In this document: positions 1-10,396 of the stretch, piece by piece | Layout of the letters: each line of letters opens with the position of its first letter | Numbering within the stretch: position 1 is the stretch's first letter | Assembly (NCBI GenBank): GCA_963734865.1 | Contig: CAVTIV010000019.1 | Location: 1,054,001-1,118,000 of the forward strand | DNA from: CBDCUW01 sp963734865 | GTDB lineage: Bacteria; Planctomycetota; Planctomycetia; Pirellulales; Pirellulaceae | Length of the DNA stretch: 64,000 nt | Direction of reading: 5' to 3' | The notes under the pieces: generated by a model | Databases searched by the model: none | What the model was told of the DNA's origin: nothing | What the model saw: only the letters and a program-made list of their open reading frames with translations | Translations under genes and position numbers: made by a program

Positions 1-772
1 CTCCGCCATGATCACCGAAGTAAAAGATGAAGGTGTTTTCCAGCTGCCCAGCCTGGTTCAATTCATCCACAATTTCGCCAACAACGGTGTCAATCGCCAT
101 GATCCGATCGTGATAGCGAGCCAGCGTATAGCGAAACGTCGGTGTGTCGGGAAAATAGGGTTGCAGTTGGACCGAATCGGGATCGGTCACCGTAGCCTCT
201 TGCATGGCCGATGCTTTGAAATGGAGACTACTTTCGTGGGAGAGTGTCGAGGTCTGGACGTGGAAAAACGGAGTCGATTCGTTGGGTCGGTTTTTCCAGG
301 ACGCTTTCCGGGACGAGTCGTCCCAAACCTCCGAAGACTTCACGGCGTTGTAGTCTTCCTTGCTGTTATTGGTGGTGTAGTAACCAGCAGCCCGCAAGTA
401 GGCGGGGAACATCTCCAGGCCTGGCGGCATTGCCGCCATCTTGCTGCGGCGATGAAACTGTGTCCCGATTCGGGGTCCGTAGCAGGAGGTGATCAGAGTC
501 GTTCGGGCGACCGAGCAAACCGGCGAGCAAGAGAATGCGCGGTCGAATGTCACGCCGTGCTGTGCGAGCGCCTCGATATTCGGCGCCGCCGCACCGTGAC
601 GGTCAAAATGCCTCAGGTAGTGTTTTGAATTATCCTCGGACATGATCCAGACAATGTTGGGCCGTGGGTTTCCCGGCTCGTCAGCAGCACGGCAGGGGAC
701 CAGTGAAATGACGAACAAGACGGCCGGCAGGAACCGAAACGCACAGGACGTTGGCGATATTAAGAATGTCAC
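1..772 (-). CDS. sulfatase, partial (runs off left edge)
   Basis: This is an open minus-strand frame that leaves the window at its left edge, so only the N-terminal part (about 257 residues) is present. After a hydrophobic leader (FLPAVLFVISLVPCRA) comes the sulfatase opening PNIVWIMSEDN, whose D/N residues belong to the metal site. The segment SPVCSVARTTL places the formylglycine cysteine with Arg four residues later; position +2 is Val rather than the usual Pro/Ala. YFGDHGG near the edge is the second metal-binding strand. It is probably secreted or periplasmic and hydrolyses sulfate esters. The start is uncertain: a GTG at 772 gives the leader, and an in-frame GTG at 820 would overlap the divergent peptidase. 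Being partial, its substrate class cannot be judged. Confidence 0.8.
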   Translation of the reverse strand, partial: MTFLISPTSCAFRFLPAVLFVISLVPCRAADEPGNPRPNIVWIMSEDNSKHYLRHFDRHGAAAPNIEALAQHGVTFDRAFSCSPVCSVARTTLITSCYGPRIGTQFHRRSKMAAMPPGLEMFPAYLRAAGYYTTNNSKEDYNAVKSSEVWDDSSRKASWKNRPNESTPFFHVQTSTLSHESSLHFKASAMQEATVTDPDSVQLQPYFPDTPTFRYTLARYHDRIMAIDTVVGEIVDELNQAGQLENTFIFYFGDHGG

Positions 773-799
773 AGCTGAAAACCCGCTGAAGGAACTCGA

Positions 800-3180
800 A
801 TGACCGACACACAGACCCACAATTGTAGTAGTTCCCAGCAGCCCGAAGTCCCGCGTCGGTCGGTTTCGGAACAGCATGCGACCGGTCGGTCGATCGCGAT
901 CCGGCGAATCCTGTTTGGCTCACTGATCGGGTTTCTGTGGTGCTTCCCTGGTTTTCCCATGGGTGCCGAGGAACCGGGTCGAGTCAAGCAGAACCGGCCA
1001 CCCGAGTTGTCGCTCGAAACGCTCTTTCACCCGCAGCAGAAACATCGATTTGCCGACTCGGTGCCGACAACCCATTGGCTGGGTGAGAGTCCACCCGAAC
1101 TGTTGCTGAAACGGGAAAAAGCATGGACTCGATTCGACCCGAATTCGGGTCAGGAAACCCCGTGGCCGATCTTCGAGCAATTGACACAGCGGCTGTCCGC
1201 ATTAGAGGGGATCAAAGAGGGTCAGGCTCATTCGGCGGCGATGGGTTTGGTCGGCAAGATGAAGCAGTCGGGTGACAAGATTTTGGCAAGGATTGATGGT
1301 TCGCTGGCGGTCGTTTCCGCCGACTCACCGGCCCGTTGGCTGACTCGGGATGCGAACAAGTGGAACAATGCCGCGCTCGATCCGGCGGGGCGGCGAGTCG
1401 CGTACACGTACGAAGGCGATTTGTTCGTCGTTGACGTGGCAACGGGACGCTCGCTACGAGTGACTCGAGACGGGTCCGATACGTTGCGCAACGGCATCCT
1501 GGATTGGACGTACCAAGAAGAGATCTTTGGCCGCGGCAACTACAAAGGGTTTTGGTTCAGCCCCGATGGTGAATGGTTGGCCATGTTGCGGATCGATATC
1601 AGTGGCATTGAACCGTACACGCTGGCCTCCGCATCGAGTGATCGTGGCAAAGGAATCGTGCGCCGATATCCGAAGGCTGGCGACCCGATCCCGCAGGCGA
1701 GTTTGTGGTTGTGGGATTTGAGACAGTTTGATGAAGGGGTGCTGCCGCCGCCCCGGTCATTGGCCGAGTCGTCGCCCCAGCAGGAACGAATCATTACCGG
1801 AGTGTGGTGGCATGCACATCAACGCTCGCTGCTGTTTTGCCTGAGCGACCGCCGGCAAACGTGGCGAGAACTGCAGTATGTCAGCGAACCGTTCATGGCT
1901 TCGGACCAAGGCGAGCCAGTGGTACTGTTACGAGAAGAGAGTCCGGCCTGGGTCGAACCGCCGACGGTGCCTGGATGGTTGACCGATGGCAGCATTGTCT
2001 GGCGCAGCGAATTGCCAACCGGACACAATCGCCTGTACAGGATCTCGCCTGACGGCGCGATCGTGACACCGATCTCACCAGAGAATTTTGACGTTCACGA
2101 TTTTCTGGTCCGCAGCGATGGGGCGTTCGCGATCGTGACCGGCGATGCCCAGGGGGGGACCGTCCAACGGCATGCCTACCGGATCGATATGAAGCATGCT
2201 GCGAGCGAGATTCCGCAGCTCGTTGCGGTCACCACCGAGCCGGGTTGGCACAGCACTCAAGTCAGCCCGGACGGCGAATTCGTCAGCGACAATTTCAGTA
2301 GCCCGCGCAGCCACCGAGTTTGCTGGTTCGATCGACGAGTCCAGACCGGACAAAGCCGAGTCGAATTGCCGACGCGGCGCTCCATTTACGTTCAAGTCTG
2401 ATCACACCCGAATTGTTACGGATTGAGACAAAGGACGGAATCGAATTACCGGCACTGCTGATTCGTCCGACCGGCAGTTCGCAGGACCAGCCGGCTGCGG
2501 TTGTGGTCGAGGTCTACGGTGGCCCGCAGGCTCCGGTGGTTTCGACGCGGTGGTCCGAGACGCACACGCTCTATCGAGAACTACTGGCCCGGCGGGGCAT
2601 CGGCACACTGGTTGTCGACAATCGTTCGAGCGCGGGCCGGGGGATCGCCGATACGTGGGGGGTGCGGGGTCGTTTGGGTGAAGTCGAGTTACAAGATCTG
2701 TTGACTGCCGTGACATGGCTGAAATCGCAGTCCTGGGTCGATGCCGATCGGATCGCGATTCGCGGCTGGAGCTATGGCGGGTTCCTGACGTTGTACGCCA
2801 TGACCCACAGCGAAGAATTTGCTGCCGGGATCGCGGGGGGTTCGGTGACCGACTGGCGCGAGTATGACGCGTTTTACACCGAGCGTTACATGGGCCTGCC
2901 CAGCGAGAATCCCGATGGCTACGCGGCGACTTCGGCTGTCGCGGCCGCGGCAAAGCTGCATGGCCGAGTGCTATTGATCCACGGCGAGGCGGACGACAAT
3001 GTCCATCCCTCCGGAACGATGCGAATGGCCGGTGCGTTGCAGAAGGCGGGGAAAGCCTTTGACCTGATGATTTACCCGGGAGCCGCACATGGCATCCATG
3101 ATCCTGCGCAGCTGTGGCATATGACTCAGATGACCGATCGATTTCTGCTGGAACAGCTCGGGCAGGGCAAAAAGGAGTGA
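800..3180 (+). CDS. prolyl oligopeptidase / DPP-IV family S9 peptidase, frameshifted
   Basis: Residues 1-55 are a signal or anchor region (hydrophobic FGSLIGFLWCFPGF). A DPP-IV-type beta-propeller follows (DLFVVDVATG, WFSPDGEWLAMLRID). The C-terminal alpha/beta hydrolase carries the nucleophile motif GWSYGG, the acid in GEADDN and the His in AAHGI. The propeller and hydrolase lie in different frames: frame 2 stops at 2401, and the hydrolase frame opens after a stop at 2299-2301. Moving back one base near 2310 joins FSSPRS to PPSLLVRST, so one base seems to be missing. With the repair the protein is about 794 residues, normal for the family. All catalytic residues remain, so a sequencing error is more likely than decay. 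It is expected to cleave dipeptides from periplasmic peptides. Confidence 0.85.
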
Positions 3181-3305
3181 CGCCCGTCGGTTTTTCCCAC
3201 ACAATCGGTCCTCCGAAGGCCTGTGCGCCACCAACATCGGTCGCTAAACTACGCGGCTCGATCGAGAGAGTATCTGCAGAAAATTGTCACCAGAGAGCCA
3301 TTCTT

Positions 3306-3620
3306 ATGTACGCCATCATCGTTGACGGCGGTCGCCAATATCGCGTCCAACCTGGCATGGAAGTCGACGTCGATTACCGCGACGTTCCGAAAGAAGAAAC
3401 CATCACTTTCGAGAAAGTCTTGGCGATCAGTGGCGACGAGGGCATGAAGCTCGGCGCGCCGACGGTCGAAGGAGCCAGCGTGACCGCTTCGGTCCTTGGC
3501 CCGAAGCAGGACAAGAAGGTTTACGTCCAGAAATTCCGGCGGCGGAAGCACCACAAATGTCGTACCGGGCACCGCCAATTGCACACACGTGTGCGGATCG
3601 AAACGATCACCGGCGTGTAG
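3306..3620 (+). CDS. rplU: 50S ribosomal protein L21
   Basis: The 104-residue product has the normal L21 length. It starts MYAIIVDGGRQYRV and ends with the basic RNA-binding tail RRRKHHKCRTGHRQ followed by RVRIETITGV. It binds 23S rRNA in the large subunit. The open frame extends upstream to 3114, but the conserved family start is the ATG at 3306. In many bacteria the L27 gene follows directly; here a protein kinase follows and no L27 is in the window. Confidence 0.97.
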   Translation: MYAIIVDGGRQYRVQPGMEVDVDYRDVPKEETITFEKVLAISGDEGMKLGAPTVEGASVTASVLGPKQDKKVYVQKFRRRKHHKCRTGHRQLHTRVRIETITGV

Positions 3621-3727
3621 CGCCGCTTGTCGACGCCCAGCTGGCCGTAACCATCGATCGTCTATCGGGACCCACAGCCAGAAACCAGCGTCTATCATGG
3701 TGACGCCGGTTCACATCGAGGTCCAAC

Positions 3728-4750
3728 ATGCCAAAGTCTCGACTGTCCGACTATGAACTCGGCGATGTCTTGGGCGTTGGTACGGTGGGGACGATCTATG
3801 CGGCGAAGAAGCGTGAATCGGGCCAAACCGTCGCGATCAAGAAACTGCACCCTGGTGTCAGCCGGGATCCGCTGATCCGTGCCCGGTTCGAGCGTGAGAT
3901 GATGATTTTGGAGCGATTACGGCATCCAAACATCATCGCTTACTACGGCGGCGGCGACGAAGACGGCCAGCTCTTTTACGTGATGGAGCTGGTCGAAGGC
4001 GGGACGGTCAAAGACCTGCTATCGAGCGGTGGCGCGTTGCCCTGGACGGTCGTCGTCGAGGTCGCCAGGCAGATTTGTTCGGCCTTGCAGTGCGCCCACA
4101 ATCACGGGGTCATTCATCGCGATCTCAAACCGGGCAACTTGTTTTTGACGCGATCCGGGGAGGTCAAACTCGGCGATTTTGGCATCGCGCGGGACGTGAC
4201 CAACAGCGATCTGACCGACACAGGATTGACTGTCGGAACGCATGCCTACATGGCTCCGGAGCAGATCACGGGAGATCAGATGATCTCGGGCAAAGCCGAC
4301 CTGTACGCGCTGGGATGCTGTTTGTTCGAGATGTTGACGGGACGAAAGCCTTTTCTCGGCGACAACTTTGCTCAGCTGTTCGAGCAGCACCTGCGGGCCG
4401 AGCCGCCCCACGCCAAGGAGTTCGTTCCCGATTGTCCCGATGCCTTGGATGCCATCATCGGTCAGCTGCTCGCCAAGACGCCCGAGGAACGGCCATTCAA
4501 CGCCCGACAGGTCCAGGCGGTGATGTTGAAGCTGTTGGACGAGCAAAACACCGCCACCGCCCAACCGGCCACGGATAACGGGGATGTCGCGGCAGATCGG
4601 GTCACCGAGTACGGGCGCCGTCTGCTCGAGACGCAGATTTTGGGGAGGACTCCTGTGACCCCACAATCGGAGGTCAGTTGGGGAAAATTCGCGGTGGTGA
4701 TCGCTGCCTTGGCGGCGGTGATTGCCGTCGCTGCGGTGCTGGGAAAATGA
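3728..4750 (+). CDS. tail-anchored serine/threonine protein kinase (PknB-like)
   Basis: The 340-residue protein is a eukaryotic-type kinase: glycine loop GVGTVGTIYAA, VAIKK lysine, catalytic loop HRDLKPGNLF, DFG magnesium motif (GDFGIARD) and APEQ. The kinase domain covers about residues 7-270. A linker follows, then a C-terminal hydrophobic helix (FAVVIAALAAVIAVAAV) with almost nothing after it. The kinase is therefore probably anchored with its catalytic domain in the cytoplasm and has no periplasmic sensor. It lies about 110 bases downstream of rplU. Planctomycetes encode many such kinases. Substrates are unknown. Confidence 0.93.
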   Translation: MPKSRLSDYELGDVLGVGTVGTIYAAKKRESGQTVAIKKLHPGVSRDPLIRARFEREMMILERLRHPNIIAYYGGGDEDGQLFYVMELVEGGTVKDLLSSGGALPWTVVVEVARQICSALQCAHNHGVIHRDLKPGNLFLTRSGEVKLGDFGIARDVTNSDLTDTGLTVGTHAYMAPEQITGDQMISGKADLYALGCCLFEMLTGRKPFLGDNFAQLFEQHLRAEPPHAKEFVPDCPDALDAIIGQLLAKTPEERPFNARQVQAVMLKLLDEQNTATAQPATDNGDVAADRVTEYGRRLLETQILGRTPVTPQSEVSWGKFAVVIAALAAVIAVAAVLGK

Positions 4751-4984
4751 GCCTCGATGCGTTTGGAATCCCTGCATTCGCCAGCTTTGCTGGCCGGATT
4801 CTTGCCACGGGGTCGTGGCGTTTCGCATTCCGGCTGCTATCCTGCTGGTTCGTCGCAATGGCATCGACGAATGATGAGCGGTGCCTTGCCGCCGCGGTTC
4901 CGACTTATCGGCCGCGCTCCCACCTCTTTGAGTTCGGTTGGGTGATTGGATGCTCAACGCGAACCATTAACTCAGGAACCCCCC

Positions 4985-5689
4985 ATGTCCCTACGATTGA
5001 TGTTTGTTGGCGCATTTTTCGTCGCCGGCTTTTCCCTCGACTCGCCGTTGCTCGTCGCGCAAGACGCGGCCAAGAAACCCGCTTCGGATAATGAAACGAT
5101 TGGTTATTTTCTGGGCATTTCCGTGGGCCAGCAGATGAGCCAGAGCGGATTTCAGTTAACGGACCTTGATCTCGATGCATTGAAAGCTGGCTTCGCTGAC
5201 GGCTTGGCTGGCAAAGAGCCCGCCCTCACCGCTGAGCAGCTCCGAGAAACGCAAGGAAAAATCCAGGCGTTGCTGGAAATGCGCCAACAGGAGATGCTCG
5301 CCCAGAAGAAAGAAGAGGGCCAAAAGTGGTTGGCTGAAAACGCGAAGAAGGAAGGTGTGAAAGCGTTAGAGCAGGGACTGCAATACAAGGTCCTTACTGC
5401 CGGGAAGGGAGCATCGCCCACCGCTGCCGATACGGTTCGAGTTCATTACACGGGCAAGTTGACCAACGGAGAGGTGTTCGACAGTTCGGTCGAGCGAGGC
5501 CAACCGGCCGAGTTCCGAGTGGGTCAAGTGATTCCCGGCTGGACGATGGCGCTGCAGAAGATGAAGGTCGGCGATAAATGGATGCTCTACATTCCTTCGG
5601 ATCTCGCTTATGGCGAGCGTGGAAGCCAGCAGACGATCGGACCAAACGAAGTTCTGATCTTCGAGGTTGAACTGCTCGATATCCTGTAA
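4985..5689 (+). CDS. FKBP-type peptidyl-prolyl cis-trans isomerase
   Basis: The protein has 234 residues from the ATG at 4985. That start is preferred to the in-frame ATG at 4946 because it places a signal peptide (LMFVGAFFVAGFSL) at the N-terminus. Residues about 35-125 match the helical FKBP dimerisation domain (ETIGYFLGISVGQQM). The C-terminal catalytic FKBP domain follows (VRVHYTGKLTNGEVFDSS, VIPGWTMALQKMKVGDKW, DLAYGERG). This is the Mip/FkpA layout of secreted foldases that isomerise Xaa-Pro bonds in periplasmic proteins. It appears monocistronic. Confidence 0.93.
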   Translation: MSLRLMFVGAFFVAGFSLDSPLLVAQDAAKKPASDNETIGYFLGISVGQQMSQSGFQLTDLDLDALKAGFADGLAGKEPALTAEQLRETQGKIQALLEMRQQEMLAQKKEEGQKWLAENAKKEGVKALEQGLQYKVLTAGKGASPTAADTVRVHYTGKLTNGEVFDSSVERGQPAEFRVGQVIPGWTMALQKMKVGDKWMLYIPSDLAYGERGSQQTIGPNEVLIFEVELLDIL

Positions 5690-5740
5690 TCCTGTCGCGT
5701 CGAGCTCCCTACATTTCCGTTTCACGTGCGGTGGCTGTCG

Positions 5741-6025
5741 ATGAAAGTGCTCCCTGTTTCGATTGTGGTTTTACTGGCGATTTATGCGTGGGGGCTTCGC
5801 AACATTTGGCGGATGGCTTTCGATCCCAAGACAGGCGATCGATGGGCCGCCGATGTTGGCCAAAACGAATGGGAAGACGTGAACATCATTCGGCGGGGCG
5901 GCAACGATGGATGGAGTCTGCGTGAATCCGCGCACCGATTCACGCTTGGTGGCGGATTTGATGGTGAAGTGCTGATGAGCACGATGATGGGCGGTGGCCG
6001 GATTTATCGCTTTGTGAAGCAATAG
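5741..6025 (+). pseudogene. remnant of a glucose/sorbosone-type dehydrogenase
   Basis: A short frame of 94 residues has a hydrophobic start (LPVSIVVLLAIYAWGLRN) running directly into a recognisable internal piece of PQQ-type sugar dehydrogenases (GLRNIWRMAFDPKTGDRWAA, DVGQNEWEDVNII, GGNDGW). It ends with GGGRIYRFVKQ, typical of the family C-terminus. A full enzyme has over 350 residues, so most of the propeller is missing and the ends look joined by internal deletion. A small expressed fragment cannot be excluded, but no active site remains. Confidence 0.6.
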
Positions 6026-6053
6026 AAATTGGAATCGCGTGCGCCGTGAACGG

Positions 6054-7465
6054 TCAGTCAGCATCGCCCTGGATGCCCGATCCATCGACGGCGATCGATC
6101 GTGTCAGGGCGTCGACGGACGTCACCTTTCCCCAATTGATTTGTTGGACCACCTCCTCCAACGTGCCCGAATATTGAATCGCCATGATCGCTTCGCTGGC
6201 GGGTCGTGAGGCGACGAAACGTCTCGTTCCCAGGCGTTGCGTCAATTGTTTGACCAGCACACCTGGCCGAAGCATCGCGGCATTCGATACACGAATCACG
6301 ACCACGTTTTCGGGTCCATGTTGGCCGACGAATTTTTGCACCTCCTGTTCGCGACGCTCGGTCGAGGAAACATTGGACGGGACGGAACCGTTCGGCTTGC
6401 GACGCGGGGAAGGAGCGGGAGGCCGCGGTGCATGTTGAGATTGTGGCTGGGCTTGTTGCTGCTGAACTCGCGTTTCCGACTCGCCTGGCAGTGTCGCGTT
6501 GGGCTCGTCCCGATCGTCCATCGCTATCGAATTGGCAGCATCGATACGAATCCCGCGGAGCTGCGATTGTGCGCTCTTCAGCGCCAGCAACGCGTCGCTG
6601 AGTTGCTGGTTTTCTCCATACTGTTGCCGCAGCTTGGTGAGCTTATCCTGGGTTTGAAAGTCAAACGCGAAAGCAAAGTCGTAATAGCGAGAAAGAATCG
6701 GGGCTGGGCTCGTCTGGGAATCGGCGACCTGCTTCTGCAGCGGGAAAAGATCTTGGTAGCGTTCTGCCGCCTCGAGTAACTCTCGATGGAGCGACTGGTA
6801 TTCCTGTGGGGATGTGACCTTGGCAACAGCACGCCATAGATCACCCTTGATGTTGGCCTCGGCGTAGTCGCACTGTTCGTCAACGGTCGTTGGCTTTGGG
6901 ATCTGCTTCCAACCGACATCCATTGCGGTCGCCACATCAGCGATTGCCGAGGAAACGGTCATGGTCGCCTCGAACAATGGATCCGAACCAAGATTCTGCC
7001 CTCGCACGCGACTTACGGCACTGGTCAATCGGCCCCGCAGCGGAATGACCTGCTGGTCGAATCGCTGGACCAGTGCGGCGCGTTCTTCGTTGGGCACCGT
7101 CCCCAAGCAAACGGCTCGCACTTGCAGCTCTTTGGCGCCTCGGCCAAGATGTCGAGGTTGTCAGCGGCAACATCTCGGCTCGATCGATCTTTGATCGACT
7201 CGATTTGGATAGCGGTTTGCGTGACGACGTTGTGCAAACCGTCGATCATGCTCGCTGGCGAGTCACCGATCGGATCTAGCTTGACAATCGTCTCAAGGGG
7301 CGGAGCTGCGTGCTTGAAGTAACGGATCGTCGAAACCAACCCGATCACCAATACCATGGCGAACGCGACCAGAATCGGCTTGGATTTACCGCACCGCGAT
7401 CGCTCAGACCTTGAGGAAGGTTTCACTGCGGACGAGCGTGTTGACTGCAACAAGAGTTGACGCAT
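6054..7465 (-). CDS. single-pass membrane protein with Pro/Gln-rich linker, unknown function, frameshifted
   Basis: The function is not recognised. The N-terminal part, in one minus frame from an ATG at 7465, has a positively charged start and one transmembrane helix (PILVAFAMVLVIGLVSTI). An alpha-helical region continues in a second frame and stays open to 6054. The two join if one base is restored near 7133-7140, giving NLDILAEA then AKELQVRAV. The body has a helical domain rich in Glu/Gln, a low-complexity Gln/Pro linker (VQQQQAQPQSQHAPRPPAP) and a C-terminal domain of about 100 residues (GPENVVVIRVSNAAML). Length after repair is about 470 residues. It lies downstream of the histidine kinase at 7560 on the same strand. 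Confidence 0.6.
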
Positions 7466-7559
7466 GGACACACTTGTTCGATTCCGGCATTTCGATGGTC
7501 GCTGTTGACCGGGACGGATACCTGACACGAACCCACGCTACATCGGCAGCGGGCGAGAA

Positions 7560-8345
7560 TCAAGCTGCCGCTTGTTGGTCACCCGAAACGGGAAGCCGGA
7601 TGATGAACGCCGTACCACGACCAACCGTACTTTCGACCCGAATCCGTCCCTTGTGTCCGTCAATGATCTCTTTACAGGCGGCCAGTCCGAGTCCGGTTCC
7701 GCCTTTTCCCGAATCGTCGGGACCCTTTTTTGTGGAGTAAAAGGCGTCAAAGATTTGTGGCAGCGATTCTTGCGGGATGCCGCTGCCGGTGTCACGTACG
7801 ACTAATTCGACAAATCCGTGCTCGCTCGAGGGCGCTAACCGAATCAGGATCGTGCCACCGCCATCCATCGATTGCCGCGCGTTGATCAGTAGATTCAGTA
7901 GGACACGTTGGATTTGATTGCCGCTTGCCATCGCCATCGGTGTCGCGGAATCGATCTCGGTTTCGACGGCGATTCGATACTTGCGCATCTCTCGTTCAAG
8001 CAGCATCAGCGAATCGCGAATGATTTGGCCTAGGTCGGTCGGCTCATAGGACTCGCTACGGTTTCGTGCTTGGGCCAGGATCGTGGTGGTAATCTTTGCG
8101 GCACGTTCGGATGCCGCGAGAATTTTCTCGAGCGCTTTGTCGCGACTGGCATCGTCGCGATTTCGGATCCCTAACTTGGCATAGTTGATGATTGTCATCA
8201 ACACGTTGTTGAACTCGTGAGTCGCCGTACTGGTCAGTTCACCAAGCGCGGCAAGTGATTGCATCTTGCGCAATTCACACTTCAAGTACTGGATATGCAT
8301 CTGCTCGTCGGTTGCCTGGGCGTTGGCGGATGGATGCGATTGCAT
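7560..8345 (-). CDS. sensor histidine kinase (NtrB-like transmitter)
   Basis: The 261-residue protein is almost only a transmitter module. The dimerisation/phosphoacceptor helix is LGELTSTATHEFNNVLM, with His in THEFNN. The catalytic ATPase domain shows an N box (LLINARQSMDG), a G1 box (VVRDTGSGIP), an F region (FDAFYSTK) and a G2 box (GGTGLGLAACKE). There is no transmembrane segment or PAS domain, so it is probably a soluble kinase reading a cytoplasmic signal through a short N-terminal helix. No response regulator is adjacent. Confidence 0.88.
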   Translation of the reverse strand: MQSHPSANAQATDEQMHIQYLKCELRKMQSLAALGELTSTATHEFNNVLMTIINYAKLGIRNRDDASRDKALEKILAASERAAKITTTILAQARNRSESYEPTDLGQIIRDSLMLLEREMRKYRIAVETEIDSATPMAMASGNQIQRVLLNLLINARQSMDGGGTILIRLAPSSEHGFVELVVRDTGSGIPQESLPQIFDAFYSTKKGPDDSGKGGTGLGLAACKEIIDGHKGRIRVESTVGRGTAFIIRLPVSGDQQAAA

Positions 8346-8625
8346 GGTTCCTCGTTTTCTTGCCGATCTCGGAATTTCGGAATTCTTCGATGCGATAGAC
8401 GGCGATGGTCTTCATCTGACTCGTGTGAGCCCTGGCAGCAACTGCGGACGCTGTCTTGCTACGAATGACCTATCGTCGAAACCGCTGCATCTGCTACAGG
8501 TGGTCCGGCGGTTCCCGCACAGATTGCCAGGGCATCTGGATGTGTGGACGACGATTAGGCAAACTTGTCCGACTGGTATGTATTTGAGATCGAATGATCG
8601 GGAAAACGGGCTGGGAGAATCGAGG

Positions 8626-8943
8626 ATGGCGAACGCCAAATTCAATTTAAATTCGGATCTCGCGGCATCGGTTTCCGGCGAAAATGTCGTCCAGCGACTG
8701 CGACGCCGCATTCAAGACGCACAGCGGCTGGGGTTTCGGGTTCGCACCGAGTGGCTTGATGACCAGCAAGCGAGCTGGTGCGAGATCGGTGGCGTCAAGA
8801 CACTTTTTGTCAATCTGTCACAGACGGCCGCCGAGCAGCTACAACAGCTCGAGGAATCGCTTGCCGCGTTTGTCAACCAAAGGAACGCCTCGCTGGCACG
8901 CGACGCGCAGGCCAGCGAAGAGGCGGCCCATCGAGCCGCCTGA
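8626..8943 (+). CDS. small conserved-type hypothetical protein
   Basis: The product has 105 residues from the ATG at 8626, preceded by GAGG. The frame is open further upstream, but that part is low in sense. Visible are QDAQRLGFRVRTEWLDDQ, SWCEIGGVKTLFVNLS and a helical Gln/Glu/Ala-rich C-terminus. I recognise no domain. The single Cys next to Trp in the central strand is its only notable residue. About 280 bases separate it from the divergent histidine kinase. Confidence 0.6.
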   Translation: MANAKFNLNSDLAASVSGENVVQRLRRRIQDAQRLGFRVRTEWLDDQQASWCEIGGVKTLFVNLSQTAAEQLQQLEESLAAFVNQRNASLARDAQASEEAAHRAA

Positions 8944-9091
8944 TTCGTTTGATCATCGAGCGATTCCATGGATCCTTTCGTGGAACCCAGTGGGAGCCCT
9001 ATTCAGGCGGCCGCCGGAGAGATCACAATGACAGGGTCCACTTCGCCGTCAACGATTGATCGAGGCAGTTCTGAGCGTGTTTTCCCGGCAA

Positions 9092-10132
9092 ATGAATCTA
9101 GCGACCGCCGCCAAGTTCTGTCATCGATTTGGTGTCGGGCTGAGAGCGGGTGCCGATTTGTTGAAATTGCTTGACAGCGAATCGGCCCTCGGGCCGGCTC
9201 GCCAACGTCAAGCGATGGCCAAGTTGAAAGAAGGTGCAAAACGAGGTGAATCGCTGAGCAAGATGATGGCGGAAGACAAATTCTTTCCGCCGCTGATGAG
9301 CGCGATGGTTCGTGTGGGCGAGGAAACCGGTAAACTGGAACACACCTTGCTGACTCTCAGCGAACACTACCAGCAACAGTTGACCACACGACGATGGTTC
9401 TTGTCATCGATCGCTTGGCCGGCACTTCAACTGGTTGCCGGAATCCTGGTGATTTCGCTGTTGATTTATATCATGGGAGTGCTGACTCCCTCCGGCGGCG
9501 GTGAGATGACCGACATCCTCGGGTTCGGACTGCGCGGTGGCAGTGGAGTGCTGTGGTTCTGGTTCTATTTGGCGATCTTCTTCGGAACACTGGCACTATT
9601 GGTCTGGGCGTTCTTCCGCAATTTGGCGGGCGTCCAGAATTTGATCCCGTTGTTGTACATGATTCCGCTGATCGGCCCAGCCATCCAGACGATCACCATT
9701 TCGCGATTCTGCTGGACGCTGTCGCTGGCTTTGGGAGCGGGACTCGACCCCATTCGATCAATCAAGCTCGCACTCGACAGCACCGATAGCGACTACTATC
9801 GAGGTGCTTCGGATGACGTTGAAAACGCGGTCCATCGCGGTGCGACTCTCGCCGGTACGCTGGAAGCAACCAACCTGTTTCCCGACGACTTTCTGCAACG
9901 GATCGAGATCGCGGAGCACTCCGGAACGGACTCCGAGTCGATCGACTACTTGACCAAGGAGTACGACGAGCGGGCGAAGCGGGCGATCAGGGTGATTGCG
10001 GGCACCGCGACGGTCCTGATTCGGGTCTCGGTGATGCTGATTCTGATCTTCTTGATTTTCCGAATCGCTGGGACGGTATTCGGCTTCTACCAAATACCCG
10101 ACGAACCGATGAACCCGCATCGCCGGTTCTAG
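9092..10132 (+). CDS. type II secretion system F-family membrane protein
   Basis: The 346-residue protein has two copies of the T2SSF helical domain. The first has FCHRFGVGLRAGADLLKLL and MVRVGEETGKLEHTL; the second has FCWTLSLALGAGLDPIRS and IEIAEHSGTDSESIDYL. Three membrane regions lie around residues 115-140, 170-200 and 310-335. This is the GspF/PilC inner-membrane platform of type II secretion or type IV pilus systems. The ATG at 9092 is chosen; an upstream TTG at 9056 is possible. No other secretion gene is adjacent, as with orphan F-family genes in planctomycetes. Confidence 0.87.
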   Translation: MNLATAAKFCHRFGVGLRAGADLLKLLDSESALGPARQRQAMAKLKEGAKRGESLSKMMAEDKFFPPLMSAMVRVGEETGKLEHTLLTLSEHYQQQLTTRRWFLSSIAWPALQLVAGILVISLLIYIMGVLTPSGGGEMTDILGFGLRGGSGVLWFWFYLAIFFGTLALLVWAFFRNLAGVQNLIPLLYMIPLIGPAIQTITISRFCWTLSLALGAGLDPIRSIKLALDSTDSDYYRGASDDVENAVHRGATLAGTLEATNLFPDDFLQRIEIAEHSGTDSESIDYLTKEYDERAKRAIRVIAGTATVLIRVSVMLILIFLIFRIAGTVFGFYQIPDEPMNPHRRF

Positions 10133-10396
10133 GTATTTTGTGATGATTAGCGATCATTTGTCGATACTTCGGTTGGTCACGATCGTGCATTAGATTGCCG
10201 TGTCGGATTGATACATTCGTCCCGTTCGCGCTATTTGGCTTATCTCGGTCCATCCGCTCGACCGATGTGTTCGATGCGAAGACGGATATCCCATCGGGGC
10301 GCCGCCTGCGCTGTGGAAAAACGTCTCCGACTCGTCATTCGCGAAGTCGAAGATTCACACCGCTCTGCCTGATGCGAGACGAAAGAGAGTACTCAG

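Noticed and set aside
4019..4957. 312-residue minus-strand frame opposite the Ser/Thr kinase
   Set aside because: It is a shadow of the kinase gene on the other strand; its sequence has no domain features and no ribosome site.
10174..10188. TGGTCACGATCGTGCA as sigma54 promoter
   Set aside because: GG and GC spacing is right but -24 is poor and the nearest start codon is about 200 bases away.
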